A stretch of DNA of 58,484 nt from NCBI GenBank assembly GCA_902825945.1, contig CADECY010000046.1, forward strand, positions 1 through 58,484, given 5' to 3'. The notes beneath the pieces are model-generated. The model was given only the letters and a program-made list of their open reading frames with translations, was not told the origin of the DNA and did not search any database. Numbering within the stretch: position 1 is the stretch's first letter; every line of letters begins with the position of its first letter. Below are positions 17,428-25,670 of the stretch, piece by piece. This stretch comes from an uncultured Acidobacteriota bacterium. GTDB lineage: Bacteria > Acidobacteriota > Terriglobia > Bryobacterales > Bryobacteraceae. The position numbers were made by a program, and so were the translations under genes.

Positions 17428-18705
17428 TCACCCCTTCGGAGTCGACCAGTGGCTCCGATACTCACGCCGGACCAAGCGATTGGCCTCCGCATCCCCAATC
17501 ACGCTTTCCGCCTTCGAGTCGTAGCGAATCGACCGCTGCGTGCGCGCCACGATGTTCGCGAGATGCGCGAGCGACGTGGCCCAGTGGCCTTCCTCTATGT
17601 CGACGCGCGGCCGCTGGCGTGAGCGGACACAGTCCAGGAAGTTGCGGGCGTGCGGAGTGTCGATCGAACTGGTATCGTGCTCCTCCTCGTGGATTAGCTT
17701 GCCGTTCTCGCCATCGAGCACGCGAAAGCCCCAGTTCTTGCCTCGGAAGTGGCCGAACTGCGCAACGCCCTTGTCCCCGTAGATCGAGATACCGTTGTCG
17801 CAGCCTTCGAGTCCGTATGGGTTCCACAGGCGCTGTTCGTAGAACATCACCTTGTCGCCGAACTGGTAGCTGATGTTCATCGTGTCGGGCGTTTGTTGAT
17901 CGTCGTCGAAATACATCTTGCGGCCCATGCCGGAGATGAAGTCCGGTAGTTCGACACCGAGCGCGCGCCGAGCGATGTCGAGCTCATGGACGCCATCGTT
18001 GGCGATGTCGCCCGCGCCGTAGTGCCAGTGCCAGTTGACCGTCGAGTGGAATCGATTACGGTTGAACGGAAGCTTCGGCAGCGGGCCCGTCCAGGTCTCG
18101 TAGTCGATACCCCCGGGCACGGGCTCGTCGTTCTTGTGTCCGATGTTGCGCCTCATTTGCACGTTCCAGACCTTGGCGGCGAGCACTTTGCCGAGCTTTC
18201 CCGATTGCGCGTACTCATGAAAGCGCTGGGTGACCGGGAGGCTCGGAAGCTGCGACCCCACTTGCACGATGCGCTTGTGCTTCCGTGCCGCTTCCACCAT
18301 CAGCCGGCCCTCGCGAATGTTGTGTGAGATGGGCTTTTCCACGTAGACATCCTTGCCTGCCGCGCACGCGAGAATCGTGCCTGGTGCATGCCAATGGATC
18401 GGCGTGCCCATCACGATCGCGTCGATGCTTTTGTCGTCGAGGCAGCGGCGGATGTCAGCAACGAGGGGCGGCTTCGAGCGGCCCGAGTCCTCGATCAACT
18501 TGTACCCGTCGGCAACCACGTTCTGATCGATGTCGCAGACATAGGCGACATTCACATCAGGCATCGCGCAGAAGGCCTTGGTGAGGCTACGCCCGCGCCC
18601 CCGGACTCCCATGAGTGCGATGGTGACCTTGTCAGAGGCGGCGACGGCGTGCTTGGCCGACTGCGCGGCGGCCATCATGGCGGGGAAGAAGTAGCGGCGG
18701 TTCAT
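17428..18705 (-). CDS. Gfo/Idh/MocA family oxidoreductase, exported
   Basis: This 425-residue NAD(P)-dependent oxidoreductase starts MNRRYFFPAMMAAAQSA, a twin-arginine-like leader. The Rossmann motif is slightly altered (IALMGVRGRGRSL). The conserved DAIVMGTPIHWHAPGTILACAAGKDVYVEKPISHN gives the EKP catalytic Lys, and the GDIANDGVHELDIARRALG segment contains the late His. Such enzymes oxidise or reduce sugar hydroxyls; exported forms with tightly bound cofactor are common in Planctomycetes and Acidobacteria. The ATG at 18705 follows a GGAGA site. The gene is separate from bshA, 37 bp upstream. Confidence 0.9.
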   Translation of the reverse strand: MNRRYFFPAMMAAAQSAKHAVAASDKVTIALMGVRGRGRSLTKAFCAMPDVNVAYVCDIDQNVVADGYKLIEDSGRSKPPLVADIRRCLDDKSIDAIVMGTPIHWHAPGTILACAAGKDVYVEKPISHNIREGRLMVEAARKHKRIVQVGSQLPSLPVTQRFHEYAQSGKLGKVLAAKVWNVQMRRNIGHKNDEPVPGGIDYETWTGPLPKLPFNRNRFHSTVNWHWHYGAGDIANDGVHELDIARRALGVELPDFISGMGRKMYFDDDQQTPDTMNISYQFGDKVMFYEQRLWNPYGLEGCDNGISIYGDKGVAQFGHFRGKNWGFRVLDGENGKLIHEEEHDTSSIDTPHARNFLDCVRSRQRPRVDIEEGHWATSLAHLANIVARTQRSIRYDSKAESVIGDAEANRLVRREYRSHWSTPKG

Positions 18706-18742
18706 GGGTCTCCGAAGATGTTCTATCACACTCCGGGCCTCG

Positions 18743-19840
18743 TCAGCCGAGCACCGCGCGATAACACTGCTCGTATTGCGGGATGATGCTCTCCGTTGAA
18801 TACCGGCTGACCGCCGTCTCGCGCGCGGCGGCGGCCATCTGGGCGCGCAAGGCCCCATCGGTCAGCAACTGAGTGGCGCGCGCCGCCTGGGCCCCGACAT
18901 TGCCGACGCCTTCGAGGAATCCATCGCTTCCGCTCGAAATGAGTTCACTGACACCACCTACATCTGTGGCGACAGCAGGGACGCCGCACGCCATCGCTTC
19001 GAGCGCCGCGAGTCCGAACGCCTCATGCTCGCTTGGCAACAGCAGGACATCGCATTGCGGAAGAAGTTGTTCGATTCCGTCTTGCTTGCCCAAAAATCGA
19101 ACGTTTCCGTGGATGCCGAGTTCTTGCGCCATGCGCTCACAGTGCGTGCGCTCGGGTCCGTCGCCCGCCATCCAGAGCTCGCAATCGGTTTCGCACAATA
19201 CGCGTTCGAGGACGCGAATACAATCGAGCGGGCGCTTCACCGCCCGGAAGTTCGAGATGTGGATCATTCGTGGGCGCCCCTTGTGCGGCTCACGCGCGGG
19301 CTGGTAGAGATCGCAGTTGACGAAGTTCGGAATCGTTTGGATGGGCTTGGTGATGCCGAACACTTCGGTGGTGCGGCGGTTCAGGTAGTCGCTCACCGTC
19401 GTTATGCCGTCGGACGCCTCGATCGAGAACTTCGTGATCTCGAAATACGACGGCTCCTGCCCCACGAGCGTGATGTCGGTGCCATGCAGCGTCGTGACGA
19501 ACGGCAGCCTGCGCTTGGCGGCAAGCATCTGCTTGGCGAGCAACGCCGACGCCGAGTGCGGCACCGCGTAGTGGACGTGCAGCAGGTCGAGATCGTAACA
19601 CTGCGCGACATCGGCCATGCGCGCTGCGAGTGCTAGCGTGTACGGCGGATAGGTGAAGAGCGGATAGGTCGCGACGTCGACTTCGTGATAGTGGATCCGC
19701 TCGTCGAGCGTCAGCCGGATCGGCTGCGCATAGCTAATGAAGTGAATCTCGTGTCCGCGGGAGGCGAGTTCCATGCCGAGTTCGGTTGCGACGATGCCGC
19801 TGCCGCCATAGGTGGGATAGCAAGTGACGCCGATCTTCAT
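18743..19840 (-). CDS. bshA: N-acetyl-alpha-D-glucosaminyl L-malate synthase
   Basis: This 365-residue GT4 glycosyltransferase closely follows the BshA pattern: N-terminal IGVTCYPTYGGSGIVATELGMELA, HVHYAVPHSASALLAKQM, VTTLHGTDITLVGQEPSY, TIPNFVNCDLY, and the C-terminal donor-site motif LLPSEHEAFGLAALEAMACGVP. BshA transfers GlcNAc from UDP-GlcNAc to L-malate, the first step of bacillithiol synthesis. The bshB and bshC genes are not in this window. The start overlaps the upstream glycosidase-like stop (ATGA), at the end of a long minus-strand gene chain. Confidence 0.88.
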   Translation of the reverse strand: MKIGVTCYPTYGGSGIVATELGMELASRGHEIHFISYAQPIRLTLDERIHYHEVDVATYPLFTYPPYTLALAARMADVAQCYDLDLLHVHYAVPHSASALLAKQMLAAKRRLPFVTTLHGTDITLVGQEPSYFEITKFSIEASDGITTVSDYLNRRTTEVFGITKPIQTIPNFVNCDLYQPAREPHKGRPRMIHISNFRAVKRPLDCIRVLERVLCETDCELWMAGDGPERTHCERMAQELGIHGNVRFLGKQDGIEQLLPQCDVLLLPSEHEAFGLAALEAMACGVPAVATDVGGVSELISSGSDGFLEGVGNVGAQAARATQLLTDGALRAQMAAAARETAVSRYSTESIIPQYEQCYRAVLG

Positions 19841-20820
19841 CGAACCTCCATACGCAGGAATCCGTAGCCGATCTGGCCGTGGATCCGCTCGGCCGGATGG
19901 GCGATGTCGCCGCCGCCGTACCAGACGCGCACTCCATTGGATGCCGGGAGAATCGTTGGGTCGCAGACAACCTTGCGATTCCAGTCCTGATCTCCCGCGA
20001 AGATCGCTGCATCGGAGTAGCGCTTCCATGCGCGGCCATCGTCCGAGTAGGCGAGCCCGAGCCGACGAGCCTCGGAACGGTCGCGTCCGGTGTAGAGCAT
20101 CCACCAACGGCCATGAGCTTGCCAGATCGCGGGTTCGCCGAGACCGTTCTCGTCGAACGAGCCCGCTTCACCGAGTTCGAGAATCGGATTCACGCGTGAT
20201 TTCTCCCACTCGGCTCCAGCTCGCGATCGAGCGAGCCCGAGCCGCTGGCGGCGCGCGCGATCCTGCCCGAGATAGATCATGTAGAGCCACTCGCCTTCCC
20301 GGATCACGTATGGGTCAGCCACTCCGCGCTCATCCCAACTGCCGCGCGGACCAACAGGCAGAACCTGCAGGCCATGCTTCAACCAGGCGCGGCCATCCTG
20401 CGAACGCGCGAGCGCGATCACTGGCGGATCGGCGGCCTGATACCAGTAGAGAAACTCGCCCTTGTCGAAGCGCGCCGATCCGTTCGCGGCGATGTAGTTT
20501 CCCTCCCATGCTTCGGGCGAGATCGCGCGGCCGAGCTTGGTCCAGGCGAGTCCATCCTTCGAGGTCGCCAGGCCGGTGTGCCAGGTGTTGCCGTCGAAGC
20601 CCGAGTAGAGGTTCCAGAGTTGACCATCGCGTTCGATGACCGATGGATTCAGGGTATCGACGGAGTCCCAGGTTTCGGGTCCGCGCGCGAGGACGGGTCG
20701 AGGCGTGGATTCCCAACGGATGTCGAGGGATGGCTTGGGGCCCGTGGGGGAGGGAAGTCCGAAGTCGGCGTAACGGCCGCAGGAGGAGAGGAGGAGAAGT
20801 GAGGCGACTGCTTTCTTCAT
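19837..20820 (-). CDS. GH43/GH32-like five-bladed propeller lipoprotein
   Basis: The 327-residue product starts MKKAVASLLLLSSCGRYADF, a lipoprotein signal with Cys at residue 14. The body has repeated propeller elements: DTLNPSVIERDGQLWNLYSGFDG, SKDGLAWTKLG, VADPYVIREGEWLYMIYLG, GLGEPAIWQAHGRWWMLYTG and DDGRAWKR. These repeated blades with D-P and E-P turns are typical of the GH43/GH32/GH68 clan. It is probably anchored in the periplasm or outer membrane. It overlaps rsmG upstream and bshA downstream by four bases each, a tight coupling for a glycosidase-like gene. Confidence 0.75.
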   Translation of the reverse strand: MKKAVASLLLLSSCGRYADFGLPSPTGPKPSLDIRWESTPRPVLARGPETWDSVDTLNPSVIERDGQLWNLYSGFDGNTWHTGLATSKDGLAWTKLGRAISPEAWEGNYIAANGSARFDKGEFLYWYQAADPPVIALARSQDGRAWLKHGLQVLPVGPRGSWDERGVADPYVIREGEWLYMIYLGQDRARRQRLGLARSRAGAEWEKSRVNPILELGEAGSFDENGLGEPAIWQAHGRWWMLYTGRDRSEARRLGLAYSDDGRAWKRYSDAAIFAGDQDWNRKVVCDPTILPASNGVRVWYGGGDIAHPAERIHGQIGYGFLRMEVR

Positions 20821-21470
20821 CGCAGCTTGACTTCGACAATGGTGCGTGATCCCAGTTGCTCCGGCAACTCGTACCGTAAGCAAACCCGTGCCGCAGCCCG
20901 CCGCCGCTGAATCTCCGGCTTTGCTTCCGTGACCTCGGACTCCGCATCCGGACCTTTGTAGAGCAACAGCCGCGCGCCGCCTCGAAGCGCGGGAGCGAAT
21001 AGCTCGATTGCTTTCGCGAGCGGAGCGACGGCGCGCGCGGTGACGATATCGGCCTTGTTGGCCGCCAGCCAGGTCTCTGCCCGGTCCGGTCGTACCCGCA
21101 CGTTTGTCAGCCCGAGTTCAGCGGCCACCGCTTCGACGAAGCGCGCCTTCTTCTGTGTCGATTCGAGCAACGTGAATCGCGCTTCGGGAAAGACCAAAGC
21201 GAGCGGAATGCCTGGGAATCCGGCTCCAGTGCCCGCATCGGCGATCCGCTGCGAGCCGGAGAAAAGCCGCCACGGCGCAACCGAGTCGATCACGTGCTTG
21301 ATCACCGCTTCGCGCTCCTCGACAATCCGCGTGAGGTTGAACTGCTGGTTGGTTTCGACGATCCGCGCCAGGTGCAGCGCGCAGCCGGAGATCACGCGGG
21401 CGCGGTGAGGGAGATCCGGTGGAAGCAGTTCCGCCAACGCGGATTCGAAACGAGGGGCTCGGTTATCCAT
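20817..21470 (-). CDS. rsmG: 16S rRNA (guanine(527)-N(7))-methyltransferase
   Basis: The 217-residue protein matches RsmG/GidB, with FNLTRI near residue 44, the SAM-binding loop IADAGTGAGFPGIPLAL, ESTQKKARFVEAVAAELGL, and VTARAVAPLAKAIE before the terminal LYKGPDAE. It methylates N7 of G527 in 16S rRNA, and loss gives low-level streptomycin resistance in other bacteria. The start overlaps the upstream HEPN gene's end by eight bases, and the stop overlaps the next ATG. It is the one clear housekeeping anchor of this operon. Confidence 0.93.
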   Translation of the reverse strand: MDNRAPRFESALAELLPPDLPHRARVISGCALHLARIVETNQQFNLTRIVEEREAVIKHVIDSVAPWRLFSGSQRIADAGTGAGFPGIPLALVFPEARFTLLESTQKKARFVEAVAAELGLTNVRVRPDRAETWLAANKADIVTARAVAPLAKAIELFAPALRGGARLLLYKGPDAESEVTEAKPEIQRRRAAARVCLRYELPEQLGSRTIVEVKLR

Positions 21471-22134
21471 TCGTTTGGCGCAAGAGCCCTTGATTCTCGC
21501 AGTGGGTTTGCATGCTCAAGATCAAATGGCTCACGATCTGGGCCACGTCGTCGATCCTCTTCTCGAGATCCTTTAGACTATAGCGCCTGCCGACATCGTC
21601 CGCTGTTCTTCTCCCGTGTGCGATTGCGTTCCTATTTTCCACGAGTTCATTGATTCTTTCGAGGAGCCTGTTGTCGGGTACTACGGGCCCGCTCAGTCCA
21701 AAGACTTTCCAGATCGTCTCCAGTTGCCGCGAACGATAGTGTGATCCGTCAGCGGGAAACAGTGAATTGTCCAAAGCAACGAGGGGTTCGACTGCCGAGA
21801 GGCTACGAACGAGTTCCAGGCGATGCTCCCAGACTTTGTTCCTGCCGACGGCCGCCGCGGAGTCGAACTTGGAATTGAGCACGAGTGTCAGGGCTTGGCT
21901 GTGGAGGTCCAACGGCCGCAGCTCGCTCTCGCGAATGAACGACAATGCACCCTGAACGATCGCGTTGACGGAGTATTCGTAGATCGCGTAGAGGTGGACG
22001 AACATGAAGCCCTTGCACAAAGCGGACTCGTCCAATCGTGGTGGTGTTCCCTCTTCAAGCGTTCGGGCCGCTCGAAGCAAGTGCGTCGCACCGAGCACTC
22101 GCGCCGCGGCCTCGGCGTTCGCGATATCGAACAT
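21463..22134 (-). CDS. MAE_28990/MAE_18760-like HEPN nuclease
   Basis: The 223-residue helical protein carries the HEPN RNase signature R-x4-H as Arg168-NAIA-His173 within LVENRNAIAHGR. Upstream helices include KGFMFVHLYAIYEYSVNAIV. This matches the MAE_28990/MAE_18760-type HEPN group, predicted RNases often found beside DUF262 genes. The start follows the DUF262 stop with no gap (TAG then ATG), so the two are a translational unit. The 3' end runs eight bases into rsmG. A metal-independent RNase toxin or abortive-infection effector is the likely role, by inference from the fold and partner. Confidence 0.8.
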   Translation of the reverse strand: MFDIANAEAAARVLGATHLLRAARTLEEGTPPRLDESALCKGFMFVHLYAIYEYSVNAIVQGALSFIRESELRPLDLHSQALTLVLNSKFDSAAAVGRNKVWEHRLELVRSLSAVEPLVALDNSLFPADGSHYRSRQLETIWKVFGLSGPVVPDNRLLERINELVENRNAIAHGRRTADDVGRRYSLKDLEKRIDDVAQIVSHLILSMQTHCENQGLLRQTNG

Positions 22135-23256
22135 CTACTTTTCGAGGAATCGATCCCGGCAATATTCGATCCGGCCGGCCACGGTCTTCTTGCTGTTGGT
22201 AGCGCCAGTGGTGAGCGTCTTCAACTCCGCCGATGATATCCACCTTGCAACTCCCTTGCCGTTGATTCGTTGAGCTTTCTTCATTGCGAGTGCGGCTCCA
22301 ACTGCTACACCCTCATACAGGTTGATGGGTGTGATGCTGCGCCCTTCACTTCTCACGATTCCCCTTGGCAACACACGAGCTAGGTTTGCAAAGGTGTGTT
22401 CGAAGAGCTGCTCGTTTTCTTCAAAATCGAAGATGCTCGAAGCCTCTCGCATATAGTTGTTCAAGAACTCGACGACGCTATGATCGAATGCCTTGTACTT
22501 GTGGAGGAACGCAAAAAAGCGCAGGACGCACTCTTCACGAGTTCCGTCCAGGATCTGACTCTTGGGAAGCCGCACGACTTTTTGAAAATCAGAGGACTGC
22601 GCGAGTCGCTCCAGGAAGTCGTTGAAAGCTCCCCTGAAGATACAGGCCCTGATCTCCTGATTCGAGAGAGCGACTCCTCCAGTATTGAGCCGCTCGAACA
22701 GGTCGAATCTCACCACCAGATCACTCTTGTCGCTCAGCGTGATCACCTTGACAGGGCGCAGGGAAAATTGAAGCCGCAAGCTCGCAGGCAGTTGCGCGAA
22801 CGAGCTGCCGTTCATCTCGGTGAGCTTAGTCAATTCTGAAAGAATGAGGGGGTCGGTCAGTTCAAGCCGGCGCCGCGACTCAGGTGTACCCGCGAACTGC
22901 ACGAGCGTGCTCAAACGTTGCACACCGTCCACGAGTTCCCACGTGCCATCGCGATTCGTAGCCATGAAGAGGCTCGGCACCGGAATCCCCAGAAAGACCG
23001 ACTCGATCAATTGCGCGCGCTGCTTTTGCTCCCAACGAAACTGACGCTGATAGGCGGGTGCCACATCAATATGGCCGCTGTCCACCATTGCGATCAACTG
23101 CTGAACGGTGATGTCGTAGGTGTCGAAATCCACACGGCGCCGCTGCTGGTCCAACTGCTCCATCACCGCAGCGGCATTTGGGAGCGCGTGCGCGGGCTTG
23201 ACCACGCGCGGTTGGGGAATGTCCGCAGTTCTTTCCAGAGCTAGTGCCATATTCAA
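22135..23256 (-). CDS. DUF262 (GmrSD/ParB-like) protein
   Basis: This 373-residue DUF262-type protein has YQRQFRW at 69-75, ESVFLGIPVPSLFM at 85-98, the nucleotide-site motif DGVQRLSTL at 110-118 (usually DGQQR) and FERLNTGGVALSNQEIRACIF. The C-terminal HNH domain of GmrSD-type enzymes is absent; the remainder is helical. DUF262 domains are ParB/sulfiredoxin-like NTPase modules common in type IV restriction and other phage-defence systems. It is paired without gap with a HEPN RNase. A second Met at 23250 is an alternative start. The histidine kinase ends 43 bp upstream. Confidence 0.85.
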   Translation of the reverse strand: MNMALALERTADIPQPRVVKPAHALPNAAAVMEQLDQQRRRVDFDTYDITVQQLIAMVDSGHIDVAPAYQRQFRWEQKQRAQLIESVFLGIPVPSLFMATNRDGTWELVDGVQRLSTLVQFAGTPESRRRLELTDPLILSELTKLTEMNGSSFAQLPASLRLQFSLRPVKVITLSDKSDLVVRFDLFERLNTGGVALSNQEIRACIFRGAFNDFLERLAQSSDFQKVVRLPKSQILDGTREECVLRFFAFLHKYKAFDHSVVEFLNNYMREASSIFDFEENEQLFEHTFANLARVLPRGIVRSEGRSITPINLYEGVAVGAALAMKKAQRINGKGVARWISSAELKTLTTGATNSKKTVAGRIEYCRDRFLEK

Positions 23257-23299
23257 GTCGCTATAGCCATCATACCCGCGCTCCGTGCTCCATGATCGC

Positions 23300-24286
23300 T
23301 CAAAGCGGAAGGCTCACCAACAACCGGGACCCCTGCCCCGGCCGCGACTCGAGCATAAGAGATCCGCCGAGCGCTTTCACTCGCCTCTTGATGCTCTCCG
23401 GCCCCAACTGCATTGCGTCGAGCTCGTCGAGTTTGTATGCGCCGCGGAACGGGAACCCGCGCCCGTCATCCTCCACCTGAATGCTCAATTCATCGCCCGA
23501 AATCGCGCTAATGGACGCCGATTTCGCTTCAGCGTGCTTGTGGATATTGTGCAGTGCCTCGCGAATGATGTGTAGCGCTTCGATCGCGAGCTTGCCTCCG
23601 ATCCGGGTGGGATCACCTTCATGCCGGAACGTCACCGGAATCGCGGTATCGCGCTCGAACACGCGCGCCAGTCCCTCGGCCGCCGTGAATAGATCGGTGT
23701 CGCGGTCCTCGGCTCCGCCATCACGCGCGCGGCGCATGAACTCGCGCATTTCGGCGATCTGCCCGCCTACCGCGCCCTGGAACTCCGCGAGTTCGGTGGC
23801 TGCTGTGGCGGGGTCGCGCTCGAGCAGACGGTGCAGCACTTCGAGCCGCATCTGGAAGCTCGTGAAAAGCTGCATCGGGCCGTCATGGAATTCGTGCGCG
23901 AGGCGTTCGCGCTCCACGGTGCGCGCCGCGAGCGTCTCGGCGCGATAAGCGACGGACTTCTGATTGAGCAGGTCCGCCCAGCGGCTGATAGCCCGCTTAT
24001 GCAGCGTCACGATCACGATGTGCGCCACCAGGATTCCGAAGCACCAGGCGAACAGGAAGAAATTGTCGGAGGCCGATGCGACCAGAGTGAAGCCCGCGTC
24101 GGCGGCGAGCACGATAAGTTCCAGGCGATCCCATTCGGTGGTCGCGACCCAGAACGCCCCGGCCGCCAGCACGAGATACATGGCGGCGAGCGCCGAGCCC
24201 GCGGCCTGCGAAGCAACCGTCAGGGCGTAAATGGCGGCACCCACCCGGAAGACCGCAAGAGTCTTGCGCCAGGACGCCGGAATCAA
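23300..24286 (-). CDS. Membrane sensor histidine kinase (HisKA_3 type), orphan
   Basis: About 328 residues. The N-terminal third has about four hydrophobic helices (for example SALAAMYLVLAAGAFWVA and FFLFAWCFGILVAHIVIV). Next come the dimerisation/phosphoacceptor segment ERERLAHEFHDGPMQLF with candidate His134 and the GHKL ATPase with EALHNIHKHAEA, VEDDGRGFPF and GPESIKRRVKALGG. This is the NarL/DegS-type kinase class. No response regulator lies in the neighbourhood. The start is uncertain: a TTG at 24286 avoids overlap with the upstream gene, whereas a TTG at 24379 would overlap it by 62 bp. Confidence 0.8.
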   Translation of the reverse strand: MIPASWRKTLAVFRVGAAIYALTVASQAAGSALAAMYLVLAAGAFWVATTEWDRLELIVLAADAGFTLVASASDNFFLFAWCFGILVAHIVIVTLHKRAISRWADLLNQKSVAYRAETLAARTVERERLAHEFHDGPMQLFTSFQMRLEVLHRLLERDPATAATELAEFQGAVGGQIAEMREFMRRARDGGAEDRDTDLFTAAEGLARVFERDTAIPVTFRHEGDPTRIGGKLAIEALHIIREALHNIHKHAEAKSASISAISGDELSIQVEDDGRGFPFRGAYKLDELDAMQLGPESIKRRVKALGGSLMLESRPGQGSRLLVSLPL

Positions 24287-24317
24287 TAGGTGGCTATTGG
24301 CGAGCCCCCCTTCGGTT

Positions 24318-24854
24318 TCAGCGGCGGTAGAGGTAGAGTGTGTGGGACCGGCCTTCGCCGTCGTCGTCGATGTTTTCAATCTTTTCGGGAGTCCACCCGC
24401 CGACTTCGAAATCGTGGGCCACGATCCGGGTGCCCTTCTTCAACTGTTTTTCGAGTATGGGTCTTACCCTCTCGTTCGTGGCCGGCAACAAATAGACGGT
24501 GATCACGTTTGCGGGGCTGTAGTCCTGCGTGAGCAGGTCGCCATGGATGATGCGTGCGGTCTTCGAGAGTCCCAGCTTCTCGATCCGCGCCGAGCTTTGC
24601 TTGTACAGGTCGTCATCGAGTTCCACGCCGGTCGCGTCGGCCTTGAACTTGTCGGCCGCCATCACCACGATGCGGCCGTCGCCACTGCCCAGGTCGAACA
24701 TCCTTTCGCCAGGCTTGATCCCGGTGAGTTGCAGCATCTTTTCGACGACGGAATCGGGCGTCGGATAATACGGTGCCAGCTTCTCGCTCTTCTGCGCATT
24801 CTGCGGCAGAAGTACGAGGGGCGCAAGAGCGAGAATAGCCAGTCGGCGCGTCAT
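24318..24854 (-). CDS. SAM-dependent methyltransferase with signal peptide
   Basis: The 178-residue class I methyltransferase has YYPTPDSVVEKMLQLTGIKPGERMFDLGSGDGRIVVMAA, a clear SAM loop, then GVELDDDLY and ARIIHGDLL. It resembles the FAM173/ATPSCKMT-like lysine methyltransferase group. Unusually, the N-terminus (MTRRLAILALAPLVLLPQNAQ) looks like a signal peptide, which would place a SAM-dependent enzyme outside the cytoplasm or on the membrane. A later start is possible but no strong alternative is seen. It is the first gene of the long minus-strand chain. Confidence 0.75.
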   Translation of the reverse strand: MTRRLAILALAPLVLLPQNAQKSEKLAPYYPTPDSVVEKMLQLTGIKPGERMFDLGSGDGRIVVMAADKFKADATGVELDDDLYKQSSARIEKLGLSKTARIIHGDLLTQDYSPANVITVYLLPATNERVRPILEKQLKKGTRIVAHDFEVGGWTPEKIENIDDDGEGRSHTLYLYRR

Positions 24855-24893
24855 CGGCGGAAAACCCTCCCTACGTCCTTTATTCTAATCTGT

Positions 24894-25670
24894 GTGGCAG
24901 CCGTTGCACTCACCATCGCCGGTTCGGACCCCTCGGGCGGGGCCGGCATCCAAGCGGACCTCAAAACATTCCATCGCTTCGGCGTTTATGGCGAGGCCGC
25001 GATCACGCTGCTCACCGTCCAGAATACACGCCGCGTCTCCCGCGTCGAATGCATGGAGCCATCGCTCGTCCGCGAGCAGATCGAAGCCGTGGTCGAGGAT
25101 ATTCCGCCAGCGGCGGCCAAAACCGGCGCGCTCGGAAACTCGGCGATCGTCTCGGTGGTTGCGGCGGTCGCTCGCGGATTCGACTTTCCGCTCGTCGTCG
25201 ATCCGGTGATGATCTCGAAACACGGTGAGCCGCTGATGGCCGACGAAGCGGCCCGGGCTCTGCGTGTCGAACTGCTGCCGCTGGCCGCGCTCGTGACGCC
25301 CAACGGACCCGAGGCCGCAGCGCTCGCCGGATTCGCCGTCGAAACCGCCGAAGATGCGCGCCGCGCCGCACAATCGATCTTCGCGATGGGTGCTCGCGCG
25401 GTGCTAGTCAAAAGCGGACATCTCGCGGGTCCAGCCACCGACATCCTGCTCCACGCGAGCGGCTGGCACGAATTTCCGGGGACACGAATCGCCACGCCGC
25501 ATACTCACGGGACGGGCTGCACCTACTCCGCCGCGATCACTGCTGGGCTCGCTCTCGGGTTCGATCTTCCGGAGTCGGTACGGAGAGCGAAGGCCTTCAT
25601 CGCGCGCGCGATCGAAACGAATCCGGGCTTGGGCGGAGGCACGGGTCCGGTGAATCACTTCGCCGGCTGA
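24894..25670 (+). CDS. thiD: Hydroxymethylpyrimidine/phosphomethylpyrimidine kinase
   Basis: The 258-residue ribokinase-fold enzyme shows the ThiD pattern: LTIAGSDPSGGAGIQADLKTF near the N-terminus, the KTGALGN loop, LVVDPVMISKHGEPL, LVTPNGPEAAALAG, VLVKSGHLAG, and the terminal anion-hole motif HTHGTGCTYSAAI. It phosphorylates HMP and HMP-phosphate in thiamine synthesis. The start is taken as the GTG at 24894 because the conserved strand begins a few codons later; it lies 39 bp from the divergent methyltransferase. The 3' end overlaps the convergent nitrilase by 16 bp. No other thiamine gene is nearby. Confidence 0.9.
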   Translation: MAAVALTIAGSDPSGGAGIQADLKTFHRFGVYGEAAITLLTVQNTRRVSRVECMEPSLVREQIEAVVEDIPPAAAKTGALGNSAIVSVVAAVARGFDFPLVVDPVMISKHGEPLMADEAARALRVELLPLAALVTPNGPEAAALAGFAVETAEDARRAAQSIFAMGARAVLVKSGHLAGPATDILLHASGWHEFPGTRIATPHTHGTGCTYSAAITAGLALGFDLPESVRRAKAFIARAIETNPGLGGGTGPVNHFAG

